Positions 23,101-36,700 of a DNA stretch of 64,000 bases are shown here, one piece after another (within the stretch, counting starts at the first letter, position 1; every line of letters starts with the position of its first letter). The position numbers and the translations under genes are program-made. Under the pieces are notes generated by a model, which was not told the origin of the DNA, did no database searches, and saw nothing but the letters and a program-made list of their open reading frames with translations. Location of the stretch: NCBI RefSeq assembly GCF_027580225.2, contig NC_073358.2:46586001-46650000 (forward strand), written 5' to 3'. The DNA is from Misgurnus anguillicaudatus. Its lineage: Eukaryota; Chordata; Actinopteri; Cypriniformes; Cobitidae.

Positions 23101-23395
23101 CAGAAACGGATGGCAGACGTGGTCCACATGAGAAGAGCCCATCGCCAGTCATTCCCATTGATTGTGACTGCGTCTCAGGTGTTTCACACCTTTACAAATA
23201 TACACAGACACACATACACGCACACGCTCATCCTTTAACACGTACTGCCTCTTGTAAGCTACAGTCAATGAAAGAGGTTTATGTCTGTTTTACATCCAAT
23301 CAGAAATGGACATTTCTATGCTGTTACTTTTTAAGAATTGGGCTACTTTGATGTTGACTGCTAAATGTGGTTAAAAGGAATGAACTTAAAATAAA
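20161..23395 (+). other. mxd1: mxd1 3'UTR (inferred)
   Basis: About 3.2 kb after the stop with no recognisable transposon arms, unlike every mxd1 intron, which argues for transcribed, constrained sequence. AATAAA occurs at 20837-20842, and a convincing distal signal lies at 23390-23395 just before repeat-rich DNA resumes. Short AT and CT runs occur near 21440 and 21890. Mammalian MXD1 also has a multi-kilobase 3'UTR. Its length here is inferred from sequence only. Confidence 0.6.
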
Positions 23396-23527
23396 AAACA
23401 TTAAAATGTAGAACGTGTGTGTTTGTATTTGCCTTAAAACTTAAAAATAGGGAGGACCATGTTAAATGATAAAGCTGAACGGTGTCAATTTTACAATGTT
23501 AAAATGACTTACAACGTTGTTTTCCTC

Positions 23528-23625
23528 TATAGCTTAGTGGAAGAGCATTGCATTAGCAGCGCAAATGGTCATGGGTTTGAACTCAGGGGATACACATACT
23601 GATTAAAATGTATACCTTGTGATAA
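23528..23625 (+). repeat. tRNA-derived SINE
   Basis: CTATAGCTTAGTGGAAGAGC, ATTAGCAGCGCAAATGGTCA and GGGTTTGAACTC resemble box A, anticodon region and box B of a tRNA, followed by an AT-rich body. It lacks an intact acceptor stem. Confidence 0.7.
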
Positions 23626-24689
23626 GAGATGCACTTATATATATCGTCCAATAGTCAGGGTGATTCTCACAAAATACAGATTTAGAAGGTGTCCAGCATC
23701 AGAATTTTTAAAAAGGCCTTGAAGCCAATTTTTTTTTTTTTGCACATATAAGATTAAGGCCTGAACTTACTATAACCATTATTTTTAGAAGATTAAAAAA
23801 ATATTTCTTATAGAATTATTTACTTTTTTAGATTATCATTATCAAAAATTATCATTACCGCAACATGATATTACATTGAATATATTCATTTACAAAATCA
23901 TGTTTCGGTAATGAGAACTAAAAAGTTGTCTAGGTACTATGACAAACAAAATTTAACTTTTATCTGGAGAAAAAAATAAGAACTGCTTGCCTGGTAGCCA
24001 TCTTGAGTGTCACAGTCAAGTATGTCTCTTCCAACAATTTTTTTAAAATGTTAGTTCCTTGAGGGCTTAAACAATGATTGAAAATTGTTGCGGAGGAGGA
24101 GAAAATTGGTCTTGGACACATTTATATTCCTTATTATTGTCTCTACATTTACCAACGATCACCAAATACCACATGTTTATTTACTGTAAATGTTTATAGT
24201 ATAACATGCACTGAAGCTTTTTATTTTTTTAGATTTTTTTATTATAAATATTTCCATGTCAAAGAACCCAAATCCAGTCATGGACATGTTGCGGTAATGA
24301 AAATCTTCCCCAACAACAAAATTGGTTTGTATGATGTCATTTGAAATCATGTGCAAAATAGTACATGAAGAGATGTTTGTAACTGTATGCTTCTTATTTT
24401 GATACTCTTACTTTGCATTTACTTTTTTTATCAAAATGTTTCATGACACCTAATCAGTCTAATTTCGCGAGAATCCCTCATCTGTCTCAGTCGATAAAAG
24501 CAATTTTTTACACTACCGCCCAGTAGTCAAGGCCGATATATCGTGTCAATCAAAAGAAAACAGGAAAATGCAATGAATTTATGCTCTGTGTATAGAAAAT
24601 GTAGGGAATGTAAAAAAATTTGTTTAATCACTGGTTTAATGTTTAATATTAATGGTCATTAACTTTCAGAAAATGTAATCTTCAGAATT

Positions 24690-25320
24690 AAAGGATTACT
24701 CCGCTTTCTTAAAAAAATCCAGATAATTTACTCACCCCCTTGTCATCCTAAATATTGATGTCTTTCTTTGTTCAGTCGAAAAGAAATTACATTTTTTGAG
24801 GAAAACATTCCTGGATTTTTCTCAATTTAATAGACTTTATTGGACCTCAACAGTTCACAGTCAATGCAGCTATTTAAAGGGCTATAAACGATCCCAAACG
24901 AGGCATAAGGGTCTTATCTAGCAAAACAATCATCATTTTCAGCAAGAAAAATTAAATATTTGCACTTTTAAACCCCAACTTCTCGCCTTGCGGCAGCCTT
25001 GTGACACACCAGCATGACCTTACGTATTGCGTGAGCACGTCGAAATCATGCGTTACATATGTGAAACGCACACTTGCGGACCATTTTAAACAATAAATTG
25101 CCACAAAGACATTAAGTAGTATCATTCCACATACAACAATATTGGACCGGTCCACTTTCTTTACACTTGTAAACACTTGTGCGGTAGTTTCACATAAGTC
25201 ATATGCGTGACCTTTCGACGTGCTTACGCATTACGTAAGGTTGCGCTGGCGTGCCACACGGCTGGTGCAAGATGAGAAGTTGTGGTCTAAACGTGCATAT
25301 TTTGTATTTTTCTTGCTGAA
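24690..25320. mobile_element. Second copy of the 19045-19870 element, right end missing
   Basis: Begins AAAGGATTACTCCGCTTTCT, then TCCAGATAATTTACTCACCC and AACGAGGCATAAGGGTCTTA as in the first copy. The right arm stops near TTTTTCTTGCTGAAAAATGA and does not return to the terminal repeat. Confidence 0.75.
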
Positions 25321-26699
25321 AAATGAGAGAAAGGACGAGATGAAATGAAAAGGGTGTATGGATGGATGTTAGGGGGAAGGGTATGTGTTGATGGGATAAA
25401 AAAGAAAGCAATGGAGCAGATGAAGAAGAATGAGGGATGGGGTCTAGTTGGATTATGGCAGCAAAGCTCTATAAAGCTTAAAGGTCACTAAAGTGATCTC
25501 TATTCACTGAGCATGAAAAATAACATTATTTTTAAATTACGCTTTATCCTTGCTTATTTATTTTACCACAACTTAGTTTGTTACTAAATATCCTAAATAT
25601 TGTTCATGACAATTTGTAAATTGTAAAAGGACTGCTGAAATCCTGAAATGAAATATTTTGGTGTTCCTATAAAACATCTCAGTAAAATATTTGTATTATT
25701 ATCCTTAAAATGAGATGAACTCACCTGAAGCAAAATTGCGTATGGCACTACTGTTACTAATGCTTAATGTGTATTTTGTCTTTTGTCTTGTGTTGTCAGA
25801 TTTATAAGGAGAATTACAAACTTAAAAATAATTCACAACCAATGTGGACTGGTAATGAAGCGTGTGCGCATTATTTTTAAATAATTTCCAAGAACCGGAG
25901 TCAATTATTTTCCTATTTAATAGTTCCAACACACATTGCTCTGGGGGTAATTTTAAGACATTTGACAGGCTAGGTGTGAATTAATCGAAAAATAACGCAT
26001 ACCTGTGGAACATTTCTCAACCAATCAGATTTAAGCATTCAACAGCCCCGTGGCATAAATAATTATATGTGAATTATATTTCGCTGTGATGCAACTACTG
26101 GAAAATCTGGAAAGTATTGACCAATATTAAAATTGTCCAAATGAAGTCTTTACCGAAACATTTTACTAATGATAAATAAATCTCGGATATATTTTGTGGC
26201 ATTAAAAATCTATAATTTTGCTACAAATATACTAGTGCAACTTGTTACAGATTTTGTGGTCCAGGGTCAAAAAACACTCAGCAGAAAACATAAGGTAAAA
26301 TTTACCTATTCAAAGCACATTCTCTAAAATAAGCATATCTTATAGTCCCGATAAGCAGAATTTTATATAATTTTTAATGGATATGACTGTTCTGCATTAC
26401 TTTTACAGTAGTTCTTTGCAGATATGTCTGAGTGTCTAATTACACGAAATTGGTAGCAATTTGTGGGTCAATAGTTTGCGACTAAAATTTAGCATCAGTG
26501 TTGCCGTATCTGGATGAAAGTGTGTGTTTGTGTGTGAGGGTCAGAGTCTATTTGACCCCTCGCTCGGCTGTCAGATTAGACAAATCCCACAGCTTATCCA
26601 GCAGTCAGCCAGCAGTGACCTACCGCATACACGCGACGACACACAATGTCCTGAATACACACACTTAAATAACTGACATTCAAGCTTTCATTTTCACAG

Positions 26700-26835
26700 T
26701 TGTCCCATTCTGCTCCTGAAGGATCACTGGAGGGTTTATCTCCAATTTCAATCAAGCAAACCTTAACTAGCTAGTTGGGGTCTTCAGGATTGAAATTTGG
26801 CAGGTGTGTGTTTGATTGAGGTTGGAGCTCATATC
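26700..26835. repeat. Dispersed fish repeat (GGCAGGTGTGTTTGATT family)
   Basis: Contains TTCTGCTCCTGAAGGATCAC and TTGGCAGGTGTGTGTTTGAT TGAGGTTGGAGC; a related half occurs at about 40285-40335 (AAGCAGGTGTGTTCGATTAG). Confidence 0.55.
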
Positions 26836-27914
26836 TAACATATTGGAGAGACCGGACATTTAAAGATCTATTTAAAACAACACTTTGAAGTTTTTTAAAT
26901 CTTTAAATAATGTTTCTAAAATTATTATTTATCTAAAATCTGCTACTGCTGCTGCAACCTGAGCATTTACTCAATTTTGTGTTTTTTTTCCTCTTATCGC
27001 AGATGGGATATAATCCACAAATGTGTAAGCAGGAAAAAAGCGCATAGATTACAATATTCTCCGATCGGTTTTAGGCCTCATTTATATGTGGAAGTTAATC
27101 CATTGCATTTCGCGACATTTTACTTCCTTTGTGGTTTAAGTTTGGTCAGATCAAATTGTTTTGTCAATTGTTTAGTGTAAATGCTGATATCGGAGGCGCC
27201 TTTAAAAGCTAATATAAGTGGGTTGTCAAAAAATTGGATACAGACAACAAATCGCAATTGGGCATCAAGGTTTGCAGTGTAAATCAAGCCTTGGTTTCAT
27301 GGTCGGGTAGGAACACGCAGCCCGCCCATCCCCTGCCTGCAGAAGAGTGTCTGTTACCAGGCACTAGTAATAGACAATTGCACTTTTTAACCACATGGGG
27401 GAGCCATAAGTCAATTCTACATGGTAAACTACAAAGTGTTGCTTTAAAGTGGACGTATTTCATTGTTAAAAAACAACGTTATTTTGCGTATTATGGATTA
27501 TGGTTCAAAAAACATTTTTTTTCCACATACCGTACATTTTTGTAGCTCCAGATTTCCCTCTCTTCCTGAAACACACGAATTTTGTACAAAACTCATCGAT
27601 TTGAAAAGCGCTGTGTCTCTGATTGGCCAGCTAATCTGTAGGTTGTGATTGGCCTGAATACCTCTGACGTTAGACGGAAATGTGACGCTCCTTACCATGT
27701 TTGAAAGATTCCTTCACAATGCAATCCCAGATAGCAATTACATTTGGCCAATCCCAGGGAGTAAACTATTGCCTACAATCTGTGTGTTTGTTGTAGTCCA
27801 AGAAAAGAGATTTACATTGGAGACGATAACTCACGTCATTGTTTACTTTGGGGTATGTACCTTTTGCATATCGTTAACTTGCACACCAAAGGAATTGTAA
27901 AAATGTGAATCGGA

Positions 27915-28330
27915 CAATAGGTGCTCTTAAAACGCCTGAAAGGATTTTGTTGGCAACAGTAAGATACATAATTACTACATTCAATTACATTTGAATGCTT
28001 CTGTTAAATATCGCAGGAAACAGAAAGTGCGTCAGGTAACAAACATCATGCGGCGTCGCTAGAACTGACAAACGGATGACGTCATAGTACCGTGAGAGCG
28101 AGTCGACTTCTCCAGATGATTTCGCGTTCGCGGTACTTTGACGTCATCCGCATGTCTGTTCTTGCAGCGCTGCGTGATGTCGTAGCGTTCAGAAAACTCC
28201 CAGTCCACAAACTGTAATTATAAAAAAAAAAAAAAAACTAATTACGAACTGTACGACGACGTGAACGCTTTGCTTTACACACTGTAATCTTGTAATTACG
28301 GTAATTACGATGTGGCGTGAACGCACCTAT
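27915..28330. mobile_element. Fold-back element with CRE-containing hairpin
   Basis: Outer ends ATAGGTGC and GCACCTAT are inverted. The core (about 28042-28181) is a near-perfect hairpin: arm AACGGATGACGTCATAGTAC pairs with GTACTTTGACGTCATCCGCA around a loop of some 38 bases. TGACGTCA lies in one arm and the closely matching reverse in the other. Confidence 0.65.
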
Positions 28331-29945
28331 AGTACTGAAGCATCAATCGTAGTAAATTGTCTCAGATTATTAATAAAAATATCATAAAGGTTTGATTTCA
28401 GTCATTGATTTCAGGACATTTCAAAATTATATTTTCATATGTTCTTTACATTATGTAGGATGATTTTATTTAGAAAAAATGAGAGACTTTAGCTTGGTTT
28501 TCAGAGGCAGGGTCACAAATGTTAACACACTGTCATCTGGATTACTTCAATGGTGGATGTGCTTTATATTATTTAATATAAAGCAGTCAGTGATAGCAGA
28601 TCGTGAACTGTAGTGTGGTGAGTAAAAGTGGGCAGTAAGCCTCCTTCCTTCACAGTCAAACAGGAAATAACACAGTGATGCTGCCACAGGCCTGTGAGCT
28701 AACAGATGGAGAGCAGAGAGACTGAATGTGGGCTGTGATCTCATGGGAGCAGAACTGAGGGGGAGAGAGAGGTAGAAATGCTATTGGCAACAAACAAGAG
28801 ATCCACCCTGTGCACATGTGAACACACAGACCCCGATGAGCTGAGCTGACAGCCATTTACATCACAGGATCTGTGGAAATGTCCAAAATATATGTGTTTT
28901 ACGTAAGAGAGAGAGAAACAGAGGAGTTGTAATGGGTTATGTGGTCACAGATGCCAGCAACTAGATTTCCTTTCCTGCCCACCCTATTTATAAAGGGTGT
29001 TTGTATTCCAATATTTTAAACTTCAGAGGATTTACTCCCTTCCTGGATGTAATGTCTCTATTTTAGGTCAAACAATTAAGAGTTTGAGAATAGTCATCAT
29101 GTGCACAACGTGCAAGTGTGCGTGTGTGAAGGGAGGAGATTTTTTTACACATAAATAATGTTGACGACTGTAACAGACTAAAACATTTTGGGTGAGGTCT
29201 GTTTGTTTTGGTGTTTGTACCCAGTGGGACAGGGTTTCTTATATCAAGGAGTCCCGGTGGGCTAGTTGTCACATGCGTTCTTCCCAAATAAATATTTCTC
29301 AGAGTAGGTTAACTTTTAATTCCTGCTTAAGTATATAGTTTTAACTATTTTTGAACATGTGCACCATCATTAGAAAGGCATAAAGATAAAGTTAATTTAA
29401 CACATGTTGGCTCAGCTTGTATGGGATTAACGGTCATTTTTTGTTATAGTATGACACAAATGTACTTTTATTCTGGCCAACATAAATTTTAATTACAAAA
29501 TTTGTTCCAATGTGTTAAATGTGAAAAATTTCCCTGACCTGAGATTTATGAAAAATACCCTTAATGTTTAGATTCATATTTACACTGTGTTTATTTCACC
29601 TTTCACTCAGCAATTACAAAAATATAACAATATTGAAATTTTGTTTAAAAATATCATTTTTACAATTGTACAAAATTACAAGCATTACCAAATCACCAGA
29701 ATTATACAATGATTTTAATTTCAGACAGTTTGTGCTTAAACATAACATAAAAATCACCACTAAGTAAGGTTAATCCTGCAGAAATAGTAATGGACGGGTA
29801 ATTATATTAATAATAACAATATAAATTGTCTAACTAAATTATCAAATGTACAGTTGCACAATAAATAGACATTTTAAAACCGTCCTGTCACCGACAGTGA
29901 CAATATTATTTACTAACAATCCGCAATGTAGCTACAGTAGTTAGC

Positions 29946-31135
29946 AAAACCAAGTGAGGTCCACTCTCATTGAACTATAACGCCCTCTCGTGGCTGAAAC
30001 AAGGAAGATGTGAAATTTTACATTTTTACCAACAGTCAAGAGTCAATGATTTATTGGCATGATTGTTTATTTTTCAATATTGTTGAAGCATTAAAATTAC
30101 TAGTACAAACATGTCTGTATGTCTAAAACAATAAACAAATATATATAAAAGACAAATCTGTCTTTTTGTATGTCTGTCTAGCAAAACCATGTAATGTCCA
30201 CTCTCATTGAACTCTAACGCACCCTAGTGGCTGACACAGGAAGTTGATAATTTTTTATTTTTACCTACAGTCAAGAGTCAATAATTTATTGGCATGATTG
30301 TTTATTTTAAAATTACTTGTACAAATGTGTCTGTCTAAAAAAAATAAACAAATATATAAAAGACCAATCTGTCTTTCTGTTTCTTTGTCTAATAAAACCA
30401 AGTAAGATCCACTCTTGTTAAACTATAACGCCCTCTAGTGGCTGAAACAGGAAAGTTGTGAAATTTTAATTTTTGTCAAGAGTCAATAATTTATTGGCAT
30501 GATTGTTTATTTTTTAATATTGTTAAAGCATTAAAATTACTTGTACAAATATGTCTGTCTAAAAAATAAACAAATATATAAAAGACAAATCTAACGCCCT
30601 CTAGTGGCTGACACACGGAAGTTAAGATTTTTTTATTTTTACCAACAGTCAAGAGTCAATAATTTATTGGCATGATTGTTTTTTATATTGTTAAAGCATT
30701 AAAATTATTTGTACTGTCTAAAAATAAACAAATATATAAAAGATCAATCTGTCTTTCTGTTTGTTTGTCTAGTAGAACCAAGTAAGATCCACTCTCGTTA
30801 AACTATAACGCCCTCTAGTGGCTGAAACAGGAAAGTTATGAAATTTAAATTTTTATCAACAGTCAAGAGTCAATAATTTCAATAATAAACAAATATATAA
30901 AAAACCAATCTGTCTGTCCATCTAGCAAAACAAAGTACGGTCCACTCTCATTGAACTATAGCGCCCTCTTGTGGCTGACACACGGAAGTTGAAAAATATT
31001 CATTTCAAATATTCAGTCAAGAGTCAATGATTTATAAGCATGATTGTTTATTTTTCAATATTGCTAAAACATTAAAATTACAAATTACTAGTATAGAAAC
31101 AGACAGTTTCCAAAAAAATTAAATAAATTAATAAA
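29946..31135. repeat. Minisatellite: six copies of a roughly 150-240 bp unit
   Basis: The core TAACGCCCTCTAGTGGCTGA recurs six times (near 29980, 30215, 30427, 30593, 30807 and 30958), each copy followed by AGTCAAGAGTCAATAATTTA and TTGGCATGATTGTTTATTTT, then a short TCTGTCTGTCT stretch. Units differ by internal deletions. Confidence 0.85.
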
Positions 31136-31295
31136 GGATAAAAAACACATATCTGTCTGTCTGTCTAAAAGCTAAACAAATAAATGACAATCAAATCTGT
31201 CTGTATGTCTGTCTATATAAAAGACAAATAAATAAAAGACAAACATATTACAGACAGAAAATTAAAATAAAGTAATAAATAAAAGATAAAAACAC

Positions 31296-31418
<123 letters not shown>

Positions 31419-31624
31419 ATCTAATAAATAAAAAAGACAAACAAATCTCTCTCTTTCTCTGTCTATCTGTATGTTTGTCTGTCTGTCTGTCTATCTAATG
31501 AATAAAAAGACAAACAAATCTCTCTCTCTCTCTCTCTCTGTCTTTCTGTCTGTCGCAGAGAAAGACAGACAGGCAGACAGACATGTTTGTTTTTTATTTA
31601 TTTGTTTGTTTTTGATCTTTAGAT

Positions 31625-31670
<46 letters not shown>

Positions 31671-31678
31671 TCTATCTA
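31625..31678. repeat. (GTCT)n(ATCT)n array
   Basis: A second compound array with the same order. Between it and the first lies a stretch on the opposite strand (AAAGACAGACAGGCAGACAG at 31562-31581). Confidence 0.9.
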
Positions 31679-31798
31679 AATATAACAAATAAATAAAGAC
31701 AAACATGTCTCGCTGTCTGTATGTCTGACTATATAAAAGACAAATAAATAAATAAAAGACAAATAAATAAAAGACAAAAAATCTGTCTGTATGTCTGC

Positions 31799-31889
31799 CC
31801 ATCCTTCCATATCTAAATACAATCATGACTCAGACAGACAGAGACAAATCTTTGCTGAGTCATGACGGTATTTAAATATGGATGGATGG
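31799..31889. repeat. Palindrome within the tetranucleotide region
   Basis: Left arm CCATCCTTCCATATCTAAAT…CATGACTCAG, right arm CTGAGTCATGACGGTATTTA…GGATGGATGG. A left-arm-only copy lies at about 32058-32107. Confidence 0.75.
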
Positions 31890-33270
31890 CCAGATCTTTG
31901 CTGTCTATATAAAAGATAAACAAATAAATACAAGACAAATCGGTCAGTTTGTCTGTCTGTCTATTTATTTAAAAGACAAACAAATCTGTCTGTATGTCTA
32001 TATATCTATCAATATAAAAGACAAACTAATAAATAACAAACAAATCTGTCTATCTGTCTGCCCATCCGTCTATCCATATCTAATAACAGTCATGACTCAA
32101 CAAAGATTTATTGCTGATTATTGCAAGTTAAAATTACGTTCAGTAGACCATTTAGTAAATAAATAAAAGTGAAGCAAACAAAGGGAAAATATTGTCTGTT
32201 TTTTTTCTCTGTCTGTCTCCATACCTGCCTGTCTGCATCTACCAGTCTCTTTCAGCATCTATCGAACTATTTCTAACCTACCCTGAGCATCACACTGCCC
32301 ACAGGTCCAGCCATGAATCTTCTCCTTAATTCGGTCTCTCCTCTCTGTCTTGCCTGTTTTCATTCCACATTGTGCCAATATCTGCTTCACTGCAGTGGTC
32401 TTCATCCCCGTCTGCCTCAAACTGAGAAAAAGCTAAGTCTCAGGTCTTTATAATCCTCTGCCTCAGGTCTGACAAAATGCTGATTAAATGCAATGAGGCC
32501 TGCAGTATCTCTCCAGGGGTTTACTGGTGTGATCATGCTAAAGCCCATACTGAGGTGTGGCTCCTGTCCCTGGCCTCGACCCAAGGATGATGCGACAGTC
32601 CTGCATTCAAAATACAAACCCCAGCACACCTTTCCATGAAGACCAATACTGATGACTCATCAGAAAAACATGCATGGGACACAGCTTTAATAAAAGCACT
32701 AGCTTTCACACAGCTTGTATGTATTTTTTCCCATTAAGCATTACTTATTTGTAGGCGTTTGTGATTGTGTGAAAAACATGTGTATACAGGATGATTACAA
32801 ACTGCCAAGGCATGGTTTTGGTTTGGAGCCCACACAGGGTTCTGCATCAAGGAGGGTCATTCGAACAAGACCTCAGTCTGCAGACGCTGCAGAGGTACAG
32901 GCTGCCATCCGCATTACAACACACACACCCAGACTTAGACACTCCCTCTTACTGCAACATGCTTCAATCCCATGCAGACATGCAAACATGCGGTAACTCT
33001 ATGCATTAAACAGACAAAACATATGATTGGTTTAGTCACAAATCTGTTGTGATTGACACAATTTTAAAGTATCTGTCTGCTGTTTATATCAAAAAATAGT
33101 ATGCAATAATGTTAACATTAAGGAAAAGTGTTGTTTTTTTGTTATGCATTTACAAATTAATGTCTTGAGAACAACGTTTTATATATATGTAAATATAATA
33201 TTATATAATAATATAGCATAAATATTTTTATTTTTGTATTGTATGGTTATATTTAGCTGCTTTGTCATCG

Positions 33271-33357
<87 letters not shown>
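33271..33357. repeat. (ATCT)n microsatellite
   Basis: About 21 uninterrupted ATCT repeats roughly 340 bases upstream of the intermediate-filament gene's TATA box. Confidence 0.97.
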
Positions 33358-33613
33358 AAACAAATCTGAAGTATCCATAGTTACTAAATATTATATAAAC
33401 GTGCCAGTTTTCACATTGTATGACCTTTAATCAATTTCTATATCATCTTATGTCCCATGAAAAAGATAAAGGATGAGTGGTCAGAAAAGCACAGGACAGG
33501 GCACGAAGGAGAATGAATGAGCTCTCTCTTGGGACTTTGTCTTTTTGCTCAGGGTTGCAGGTTCCCCCTCTCCACCACCGCCCCTGCGTCAGATGATGCT
33601 GATGCTCACCGCG

Positions 33614-33620
33614 TATAAAA
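33614..33620 (+). promoter_or_regulatory. TATA box of the intermediate-filament gene
   Basis: TATAAAA stands about 150 bases before the ATG, after a GC-rich stretch (CCACCACCGCCCCTGCGTC). A start of transcription near 33645 is implied. The 5'UTR includes a pyrimidine-rich run (CTGTCTCTCTCTCTCTATTT). Confidence 0.7.
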
Positions 33621-33766
33621 GATGCTTCAGTGACAACCGGACTGGCACTCGCGTTTCACCCCTGTCTCTCTCTCTCTCTATTTCTGTCTTCGTCTGTCTC
33701 TCTTTCTTTCCAACATCCACACACTTCACTCACACAGTCCGTGTTGTTTAAAGGAAACATTTCAGC

Positions 33767-36700
33767 ATGAGCTACTCCGGCGACATGTACTCGAGCAGCT
33801 CGTACAGGAAGATTTTTGGAGATGCGCCCCGGCGCGTCACCGTGGGCAGCACCAGCAGCCCGTCCCGGGTGACGGTGCATGGGTACCGCTCCGGATCCCA
33901 GCATCCACGGACCTACGCCTCTCCACCATCCGTGGTGACATCCTCAAGTTACCGCACGAAACTCGCATCCGGCCGCGGGGGTTTCCAATACACCCCGGAG
34001 AACCTGGATCTGACGCAGACCACGGCCATCACCAACGAGTTGAAGATCATCCGCACCAACGAGAAGGAGCAGCTGCAAGGCCTCAACGACCGCTTCGTGA
34101 CGTTCATCGAGAAGGTGCACAACCTCGAGCAGCACAACAAAGTTTTGGAGGCTGAGGTCGCCCTGCTGCGCCAGCGCCACAACGAGCCGTCGCGTCTGCA
34201 CGACCTCTACGAGCAGGAGGTCCGCGAGCTGCGCGCTCGCGTCGAGGACTTGACGCACGAGAAGAACCAGATGCACCTGGACTGCGTGCAGATGAACGAT
34301 GCGCTGGAGCGTCTCAGGGAGAAGCTGGACGAGGAGACCCGGCTCCGGGAGGAGGCCGAGAACAGCCTGAAGGGTTACCGCAAGGACGTGGATGACGCCA
34401 CCCTGTCCCGTCTCGAGCTGGAGAAGAAAGTCGAGTCCCTGCTGGATGAGATCGCGTTCCTCAGGAAAGTGCACGAGGAGGAGCTGCAGGAACTGCAAGC
34501 GTCGATTCAGGCCACGCAGGTACAAAGTTAGATGAGTTGGGTTTCTAGCTCAATGGGTAGAGCTTTGAGTTAGCAGCGCAAAGGTTATGGGTTCGCATCT
34601 GCCAAATGCATAAACGTAAATATGTCACCAAATTTGCTTCTTTAATAATAAAGTTTATGTTGTTTTAACGCATGCAAGGTTGGGTAAATATAAACAAACC
34701 CAACTGTTATTGGGTTAAATTAACCTAGAAATTTCCATATTTGACTCAACCATGGCTTGAAACAACTCAAAGCTGATATGGATGTAAAGTCATTTTAACA
34801 TAAGTTAAGAAAAGCAGGTTTAAGTAAAAATTGCGCAGTTTCACTTTTTTTGCAAAAAAATTAGCCTGTTATAAAAATATAATGACAAAGACGAGACTGG
34901 CATAATTAATATATAGTCATGCTACGTGTTTAATTAATTATTCACAAGGCAGACGTGCATGTCATGACAGTGCATAGTCATTCTGGGCGGTGCGCGTGAA
35001 TTTACAGCACTGCAGCCCCAGACGCACGCGCCTGTAATAACTCCGCGAGCAGCACCCGCACTGCGCCACGATAACTCAGTCCAAATCCAAATCAGTGCTT
35101 TTAAAACTCCATACCTGACCCACTGGGCTATCTTGCTTGGTCTTTTTACAACAATAATATATCGTGATGTATTTAACCGGACAACAATGTATCAACTTTC
35201 GCGAGAAAGAGATATAATAGAGACAGATGAAAGAGATTTGGGATATTTAAAGTACGCGTAACAGTGATCCGGTACCGCAGGATTTTGGGTGTGGCATCGT
35301 ATCGTCCTTGAAATAGCATCTTGTAAGCCATTCAGCTCAGGATACTTCTAGAAAACATTTTAAAGGACTCTTTAGGGAGCCTGGATAGAAGTGACATCAT
35401 TTTCAGCAGCAGTCCCACTTTATAAATACTGATAAAATCAATGAATCACTTGTAAAAGTAATTGATAAGTAATTGTTTAACAAGTATTGGATTTTTTCAC
35501 TGCCCCCACCCACACTAAACCACACTTTAGGGCCCCTTGATAACATTGATATACTTTCAGCTCCTGCAATAAATTATTTTGTGATTTTTGCATCATTTAG
35601 AGGATCCCACTACACCCAGACTCTCCAACTCATCAGAAATCTTCCCTCCATATATTTCTTGATAGCACTTCACAAAAACTTTAATTGAAACTTTAATATG
35701 ATTGCAATAAATGAATTTTCATAGTATGTTAATAGAAATTGTTTAAAGAAGGTTGTGTATCCTAAATTGATGGGAATCACTGAAGTTGATAACTAATGTA
35801 AGCTGATGCTCATCACTTATGGTTTACTGTTCTCTGGGTGTTAATGTGGTGGTGGCTGATGAATTGTTGCTGCATCTCCATGCATATACGATCAGGTGGT
35901 CCAGGCGAAAAAGCAGCGTCATCTTTCCTCTTAAATTAAACCCCTGAGTCTGTCCTCAGTTCTACAGCCTCAAGGCTCAAAGACATTAAACAGTAATGGC
36001 CAACGTTAGTAGTACTTCATATATTAGTTATAAACTGCATTTTCAATAACATTACTATTTAAAGGGGACATTTCATAAGACTTTTTTTAGATGTCAAATA
36101 AATCTTTGGTGCCCCTTGAGTATATGTGAAGTTTTAGCTCAAAATATCTAGATCATTTGTTAAATTTGCCACTTTGTAGGTGTGAGCAAAAATGTAAAAT
36201 CTTTGGGTGTGTCCTTAAAATGCAAATTAGCTGATCTCTGCACTAAATAACAGTGCCGCGGTTGGATAGTGCATATTAAGGGGCGGAATTATCCCCTTGT
36301 GACATCACAAGGGGAACCAAATTTCAAAGACCTATTTTTTTCACATACTAACTTGCAGAGATTGGTTTACCAAAACTAAGTTACTGGGTTCACATTTTTT
36401 AGGTTGATAGAAGCACTGAGGGACCAAGTATAGCACTTAAACATGGAAAAAGTCAGATTTTCATGATATGGCCCCTTTAATGAATAGCAGTTTATTGACT
36501 GTGTACTTACAAAAGTAAGGGGCAGTTTATTATCAGTATATTTAAATAACAAATATGCCACTTGGACATTTAAAATAATAAAATATCTTCTAGGCATTTA
36601 AATATGCCAATAAAGTGACACCAAAATATTTTATTCATACACTTCTATTAAGTGTAACTGACAATTTAATAGATGTTAATTATTTATTAAATCAATAGCC

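Noticed and set aside
29946..31135. CRISPR-like spaced direct repeats
   Set aside because: Units are long, diverged and contiguous, in a vertebrate genome; it is a minisatellite.
33944..34525. 193-codon ORF antisense to the filament exon 1
   Set aside because: Shadow of GC-rich coiled-coil coding sequence; Leu/Val-rich product mirrors Glu/Lys codons on the other strand.
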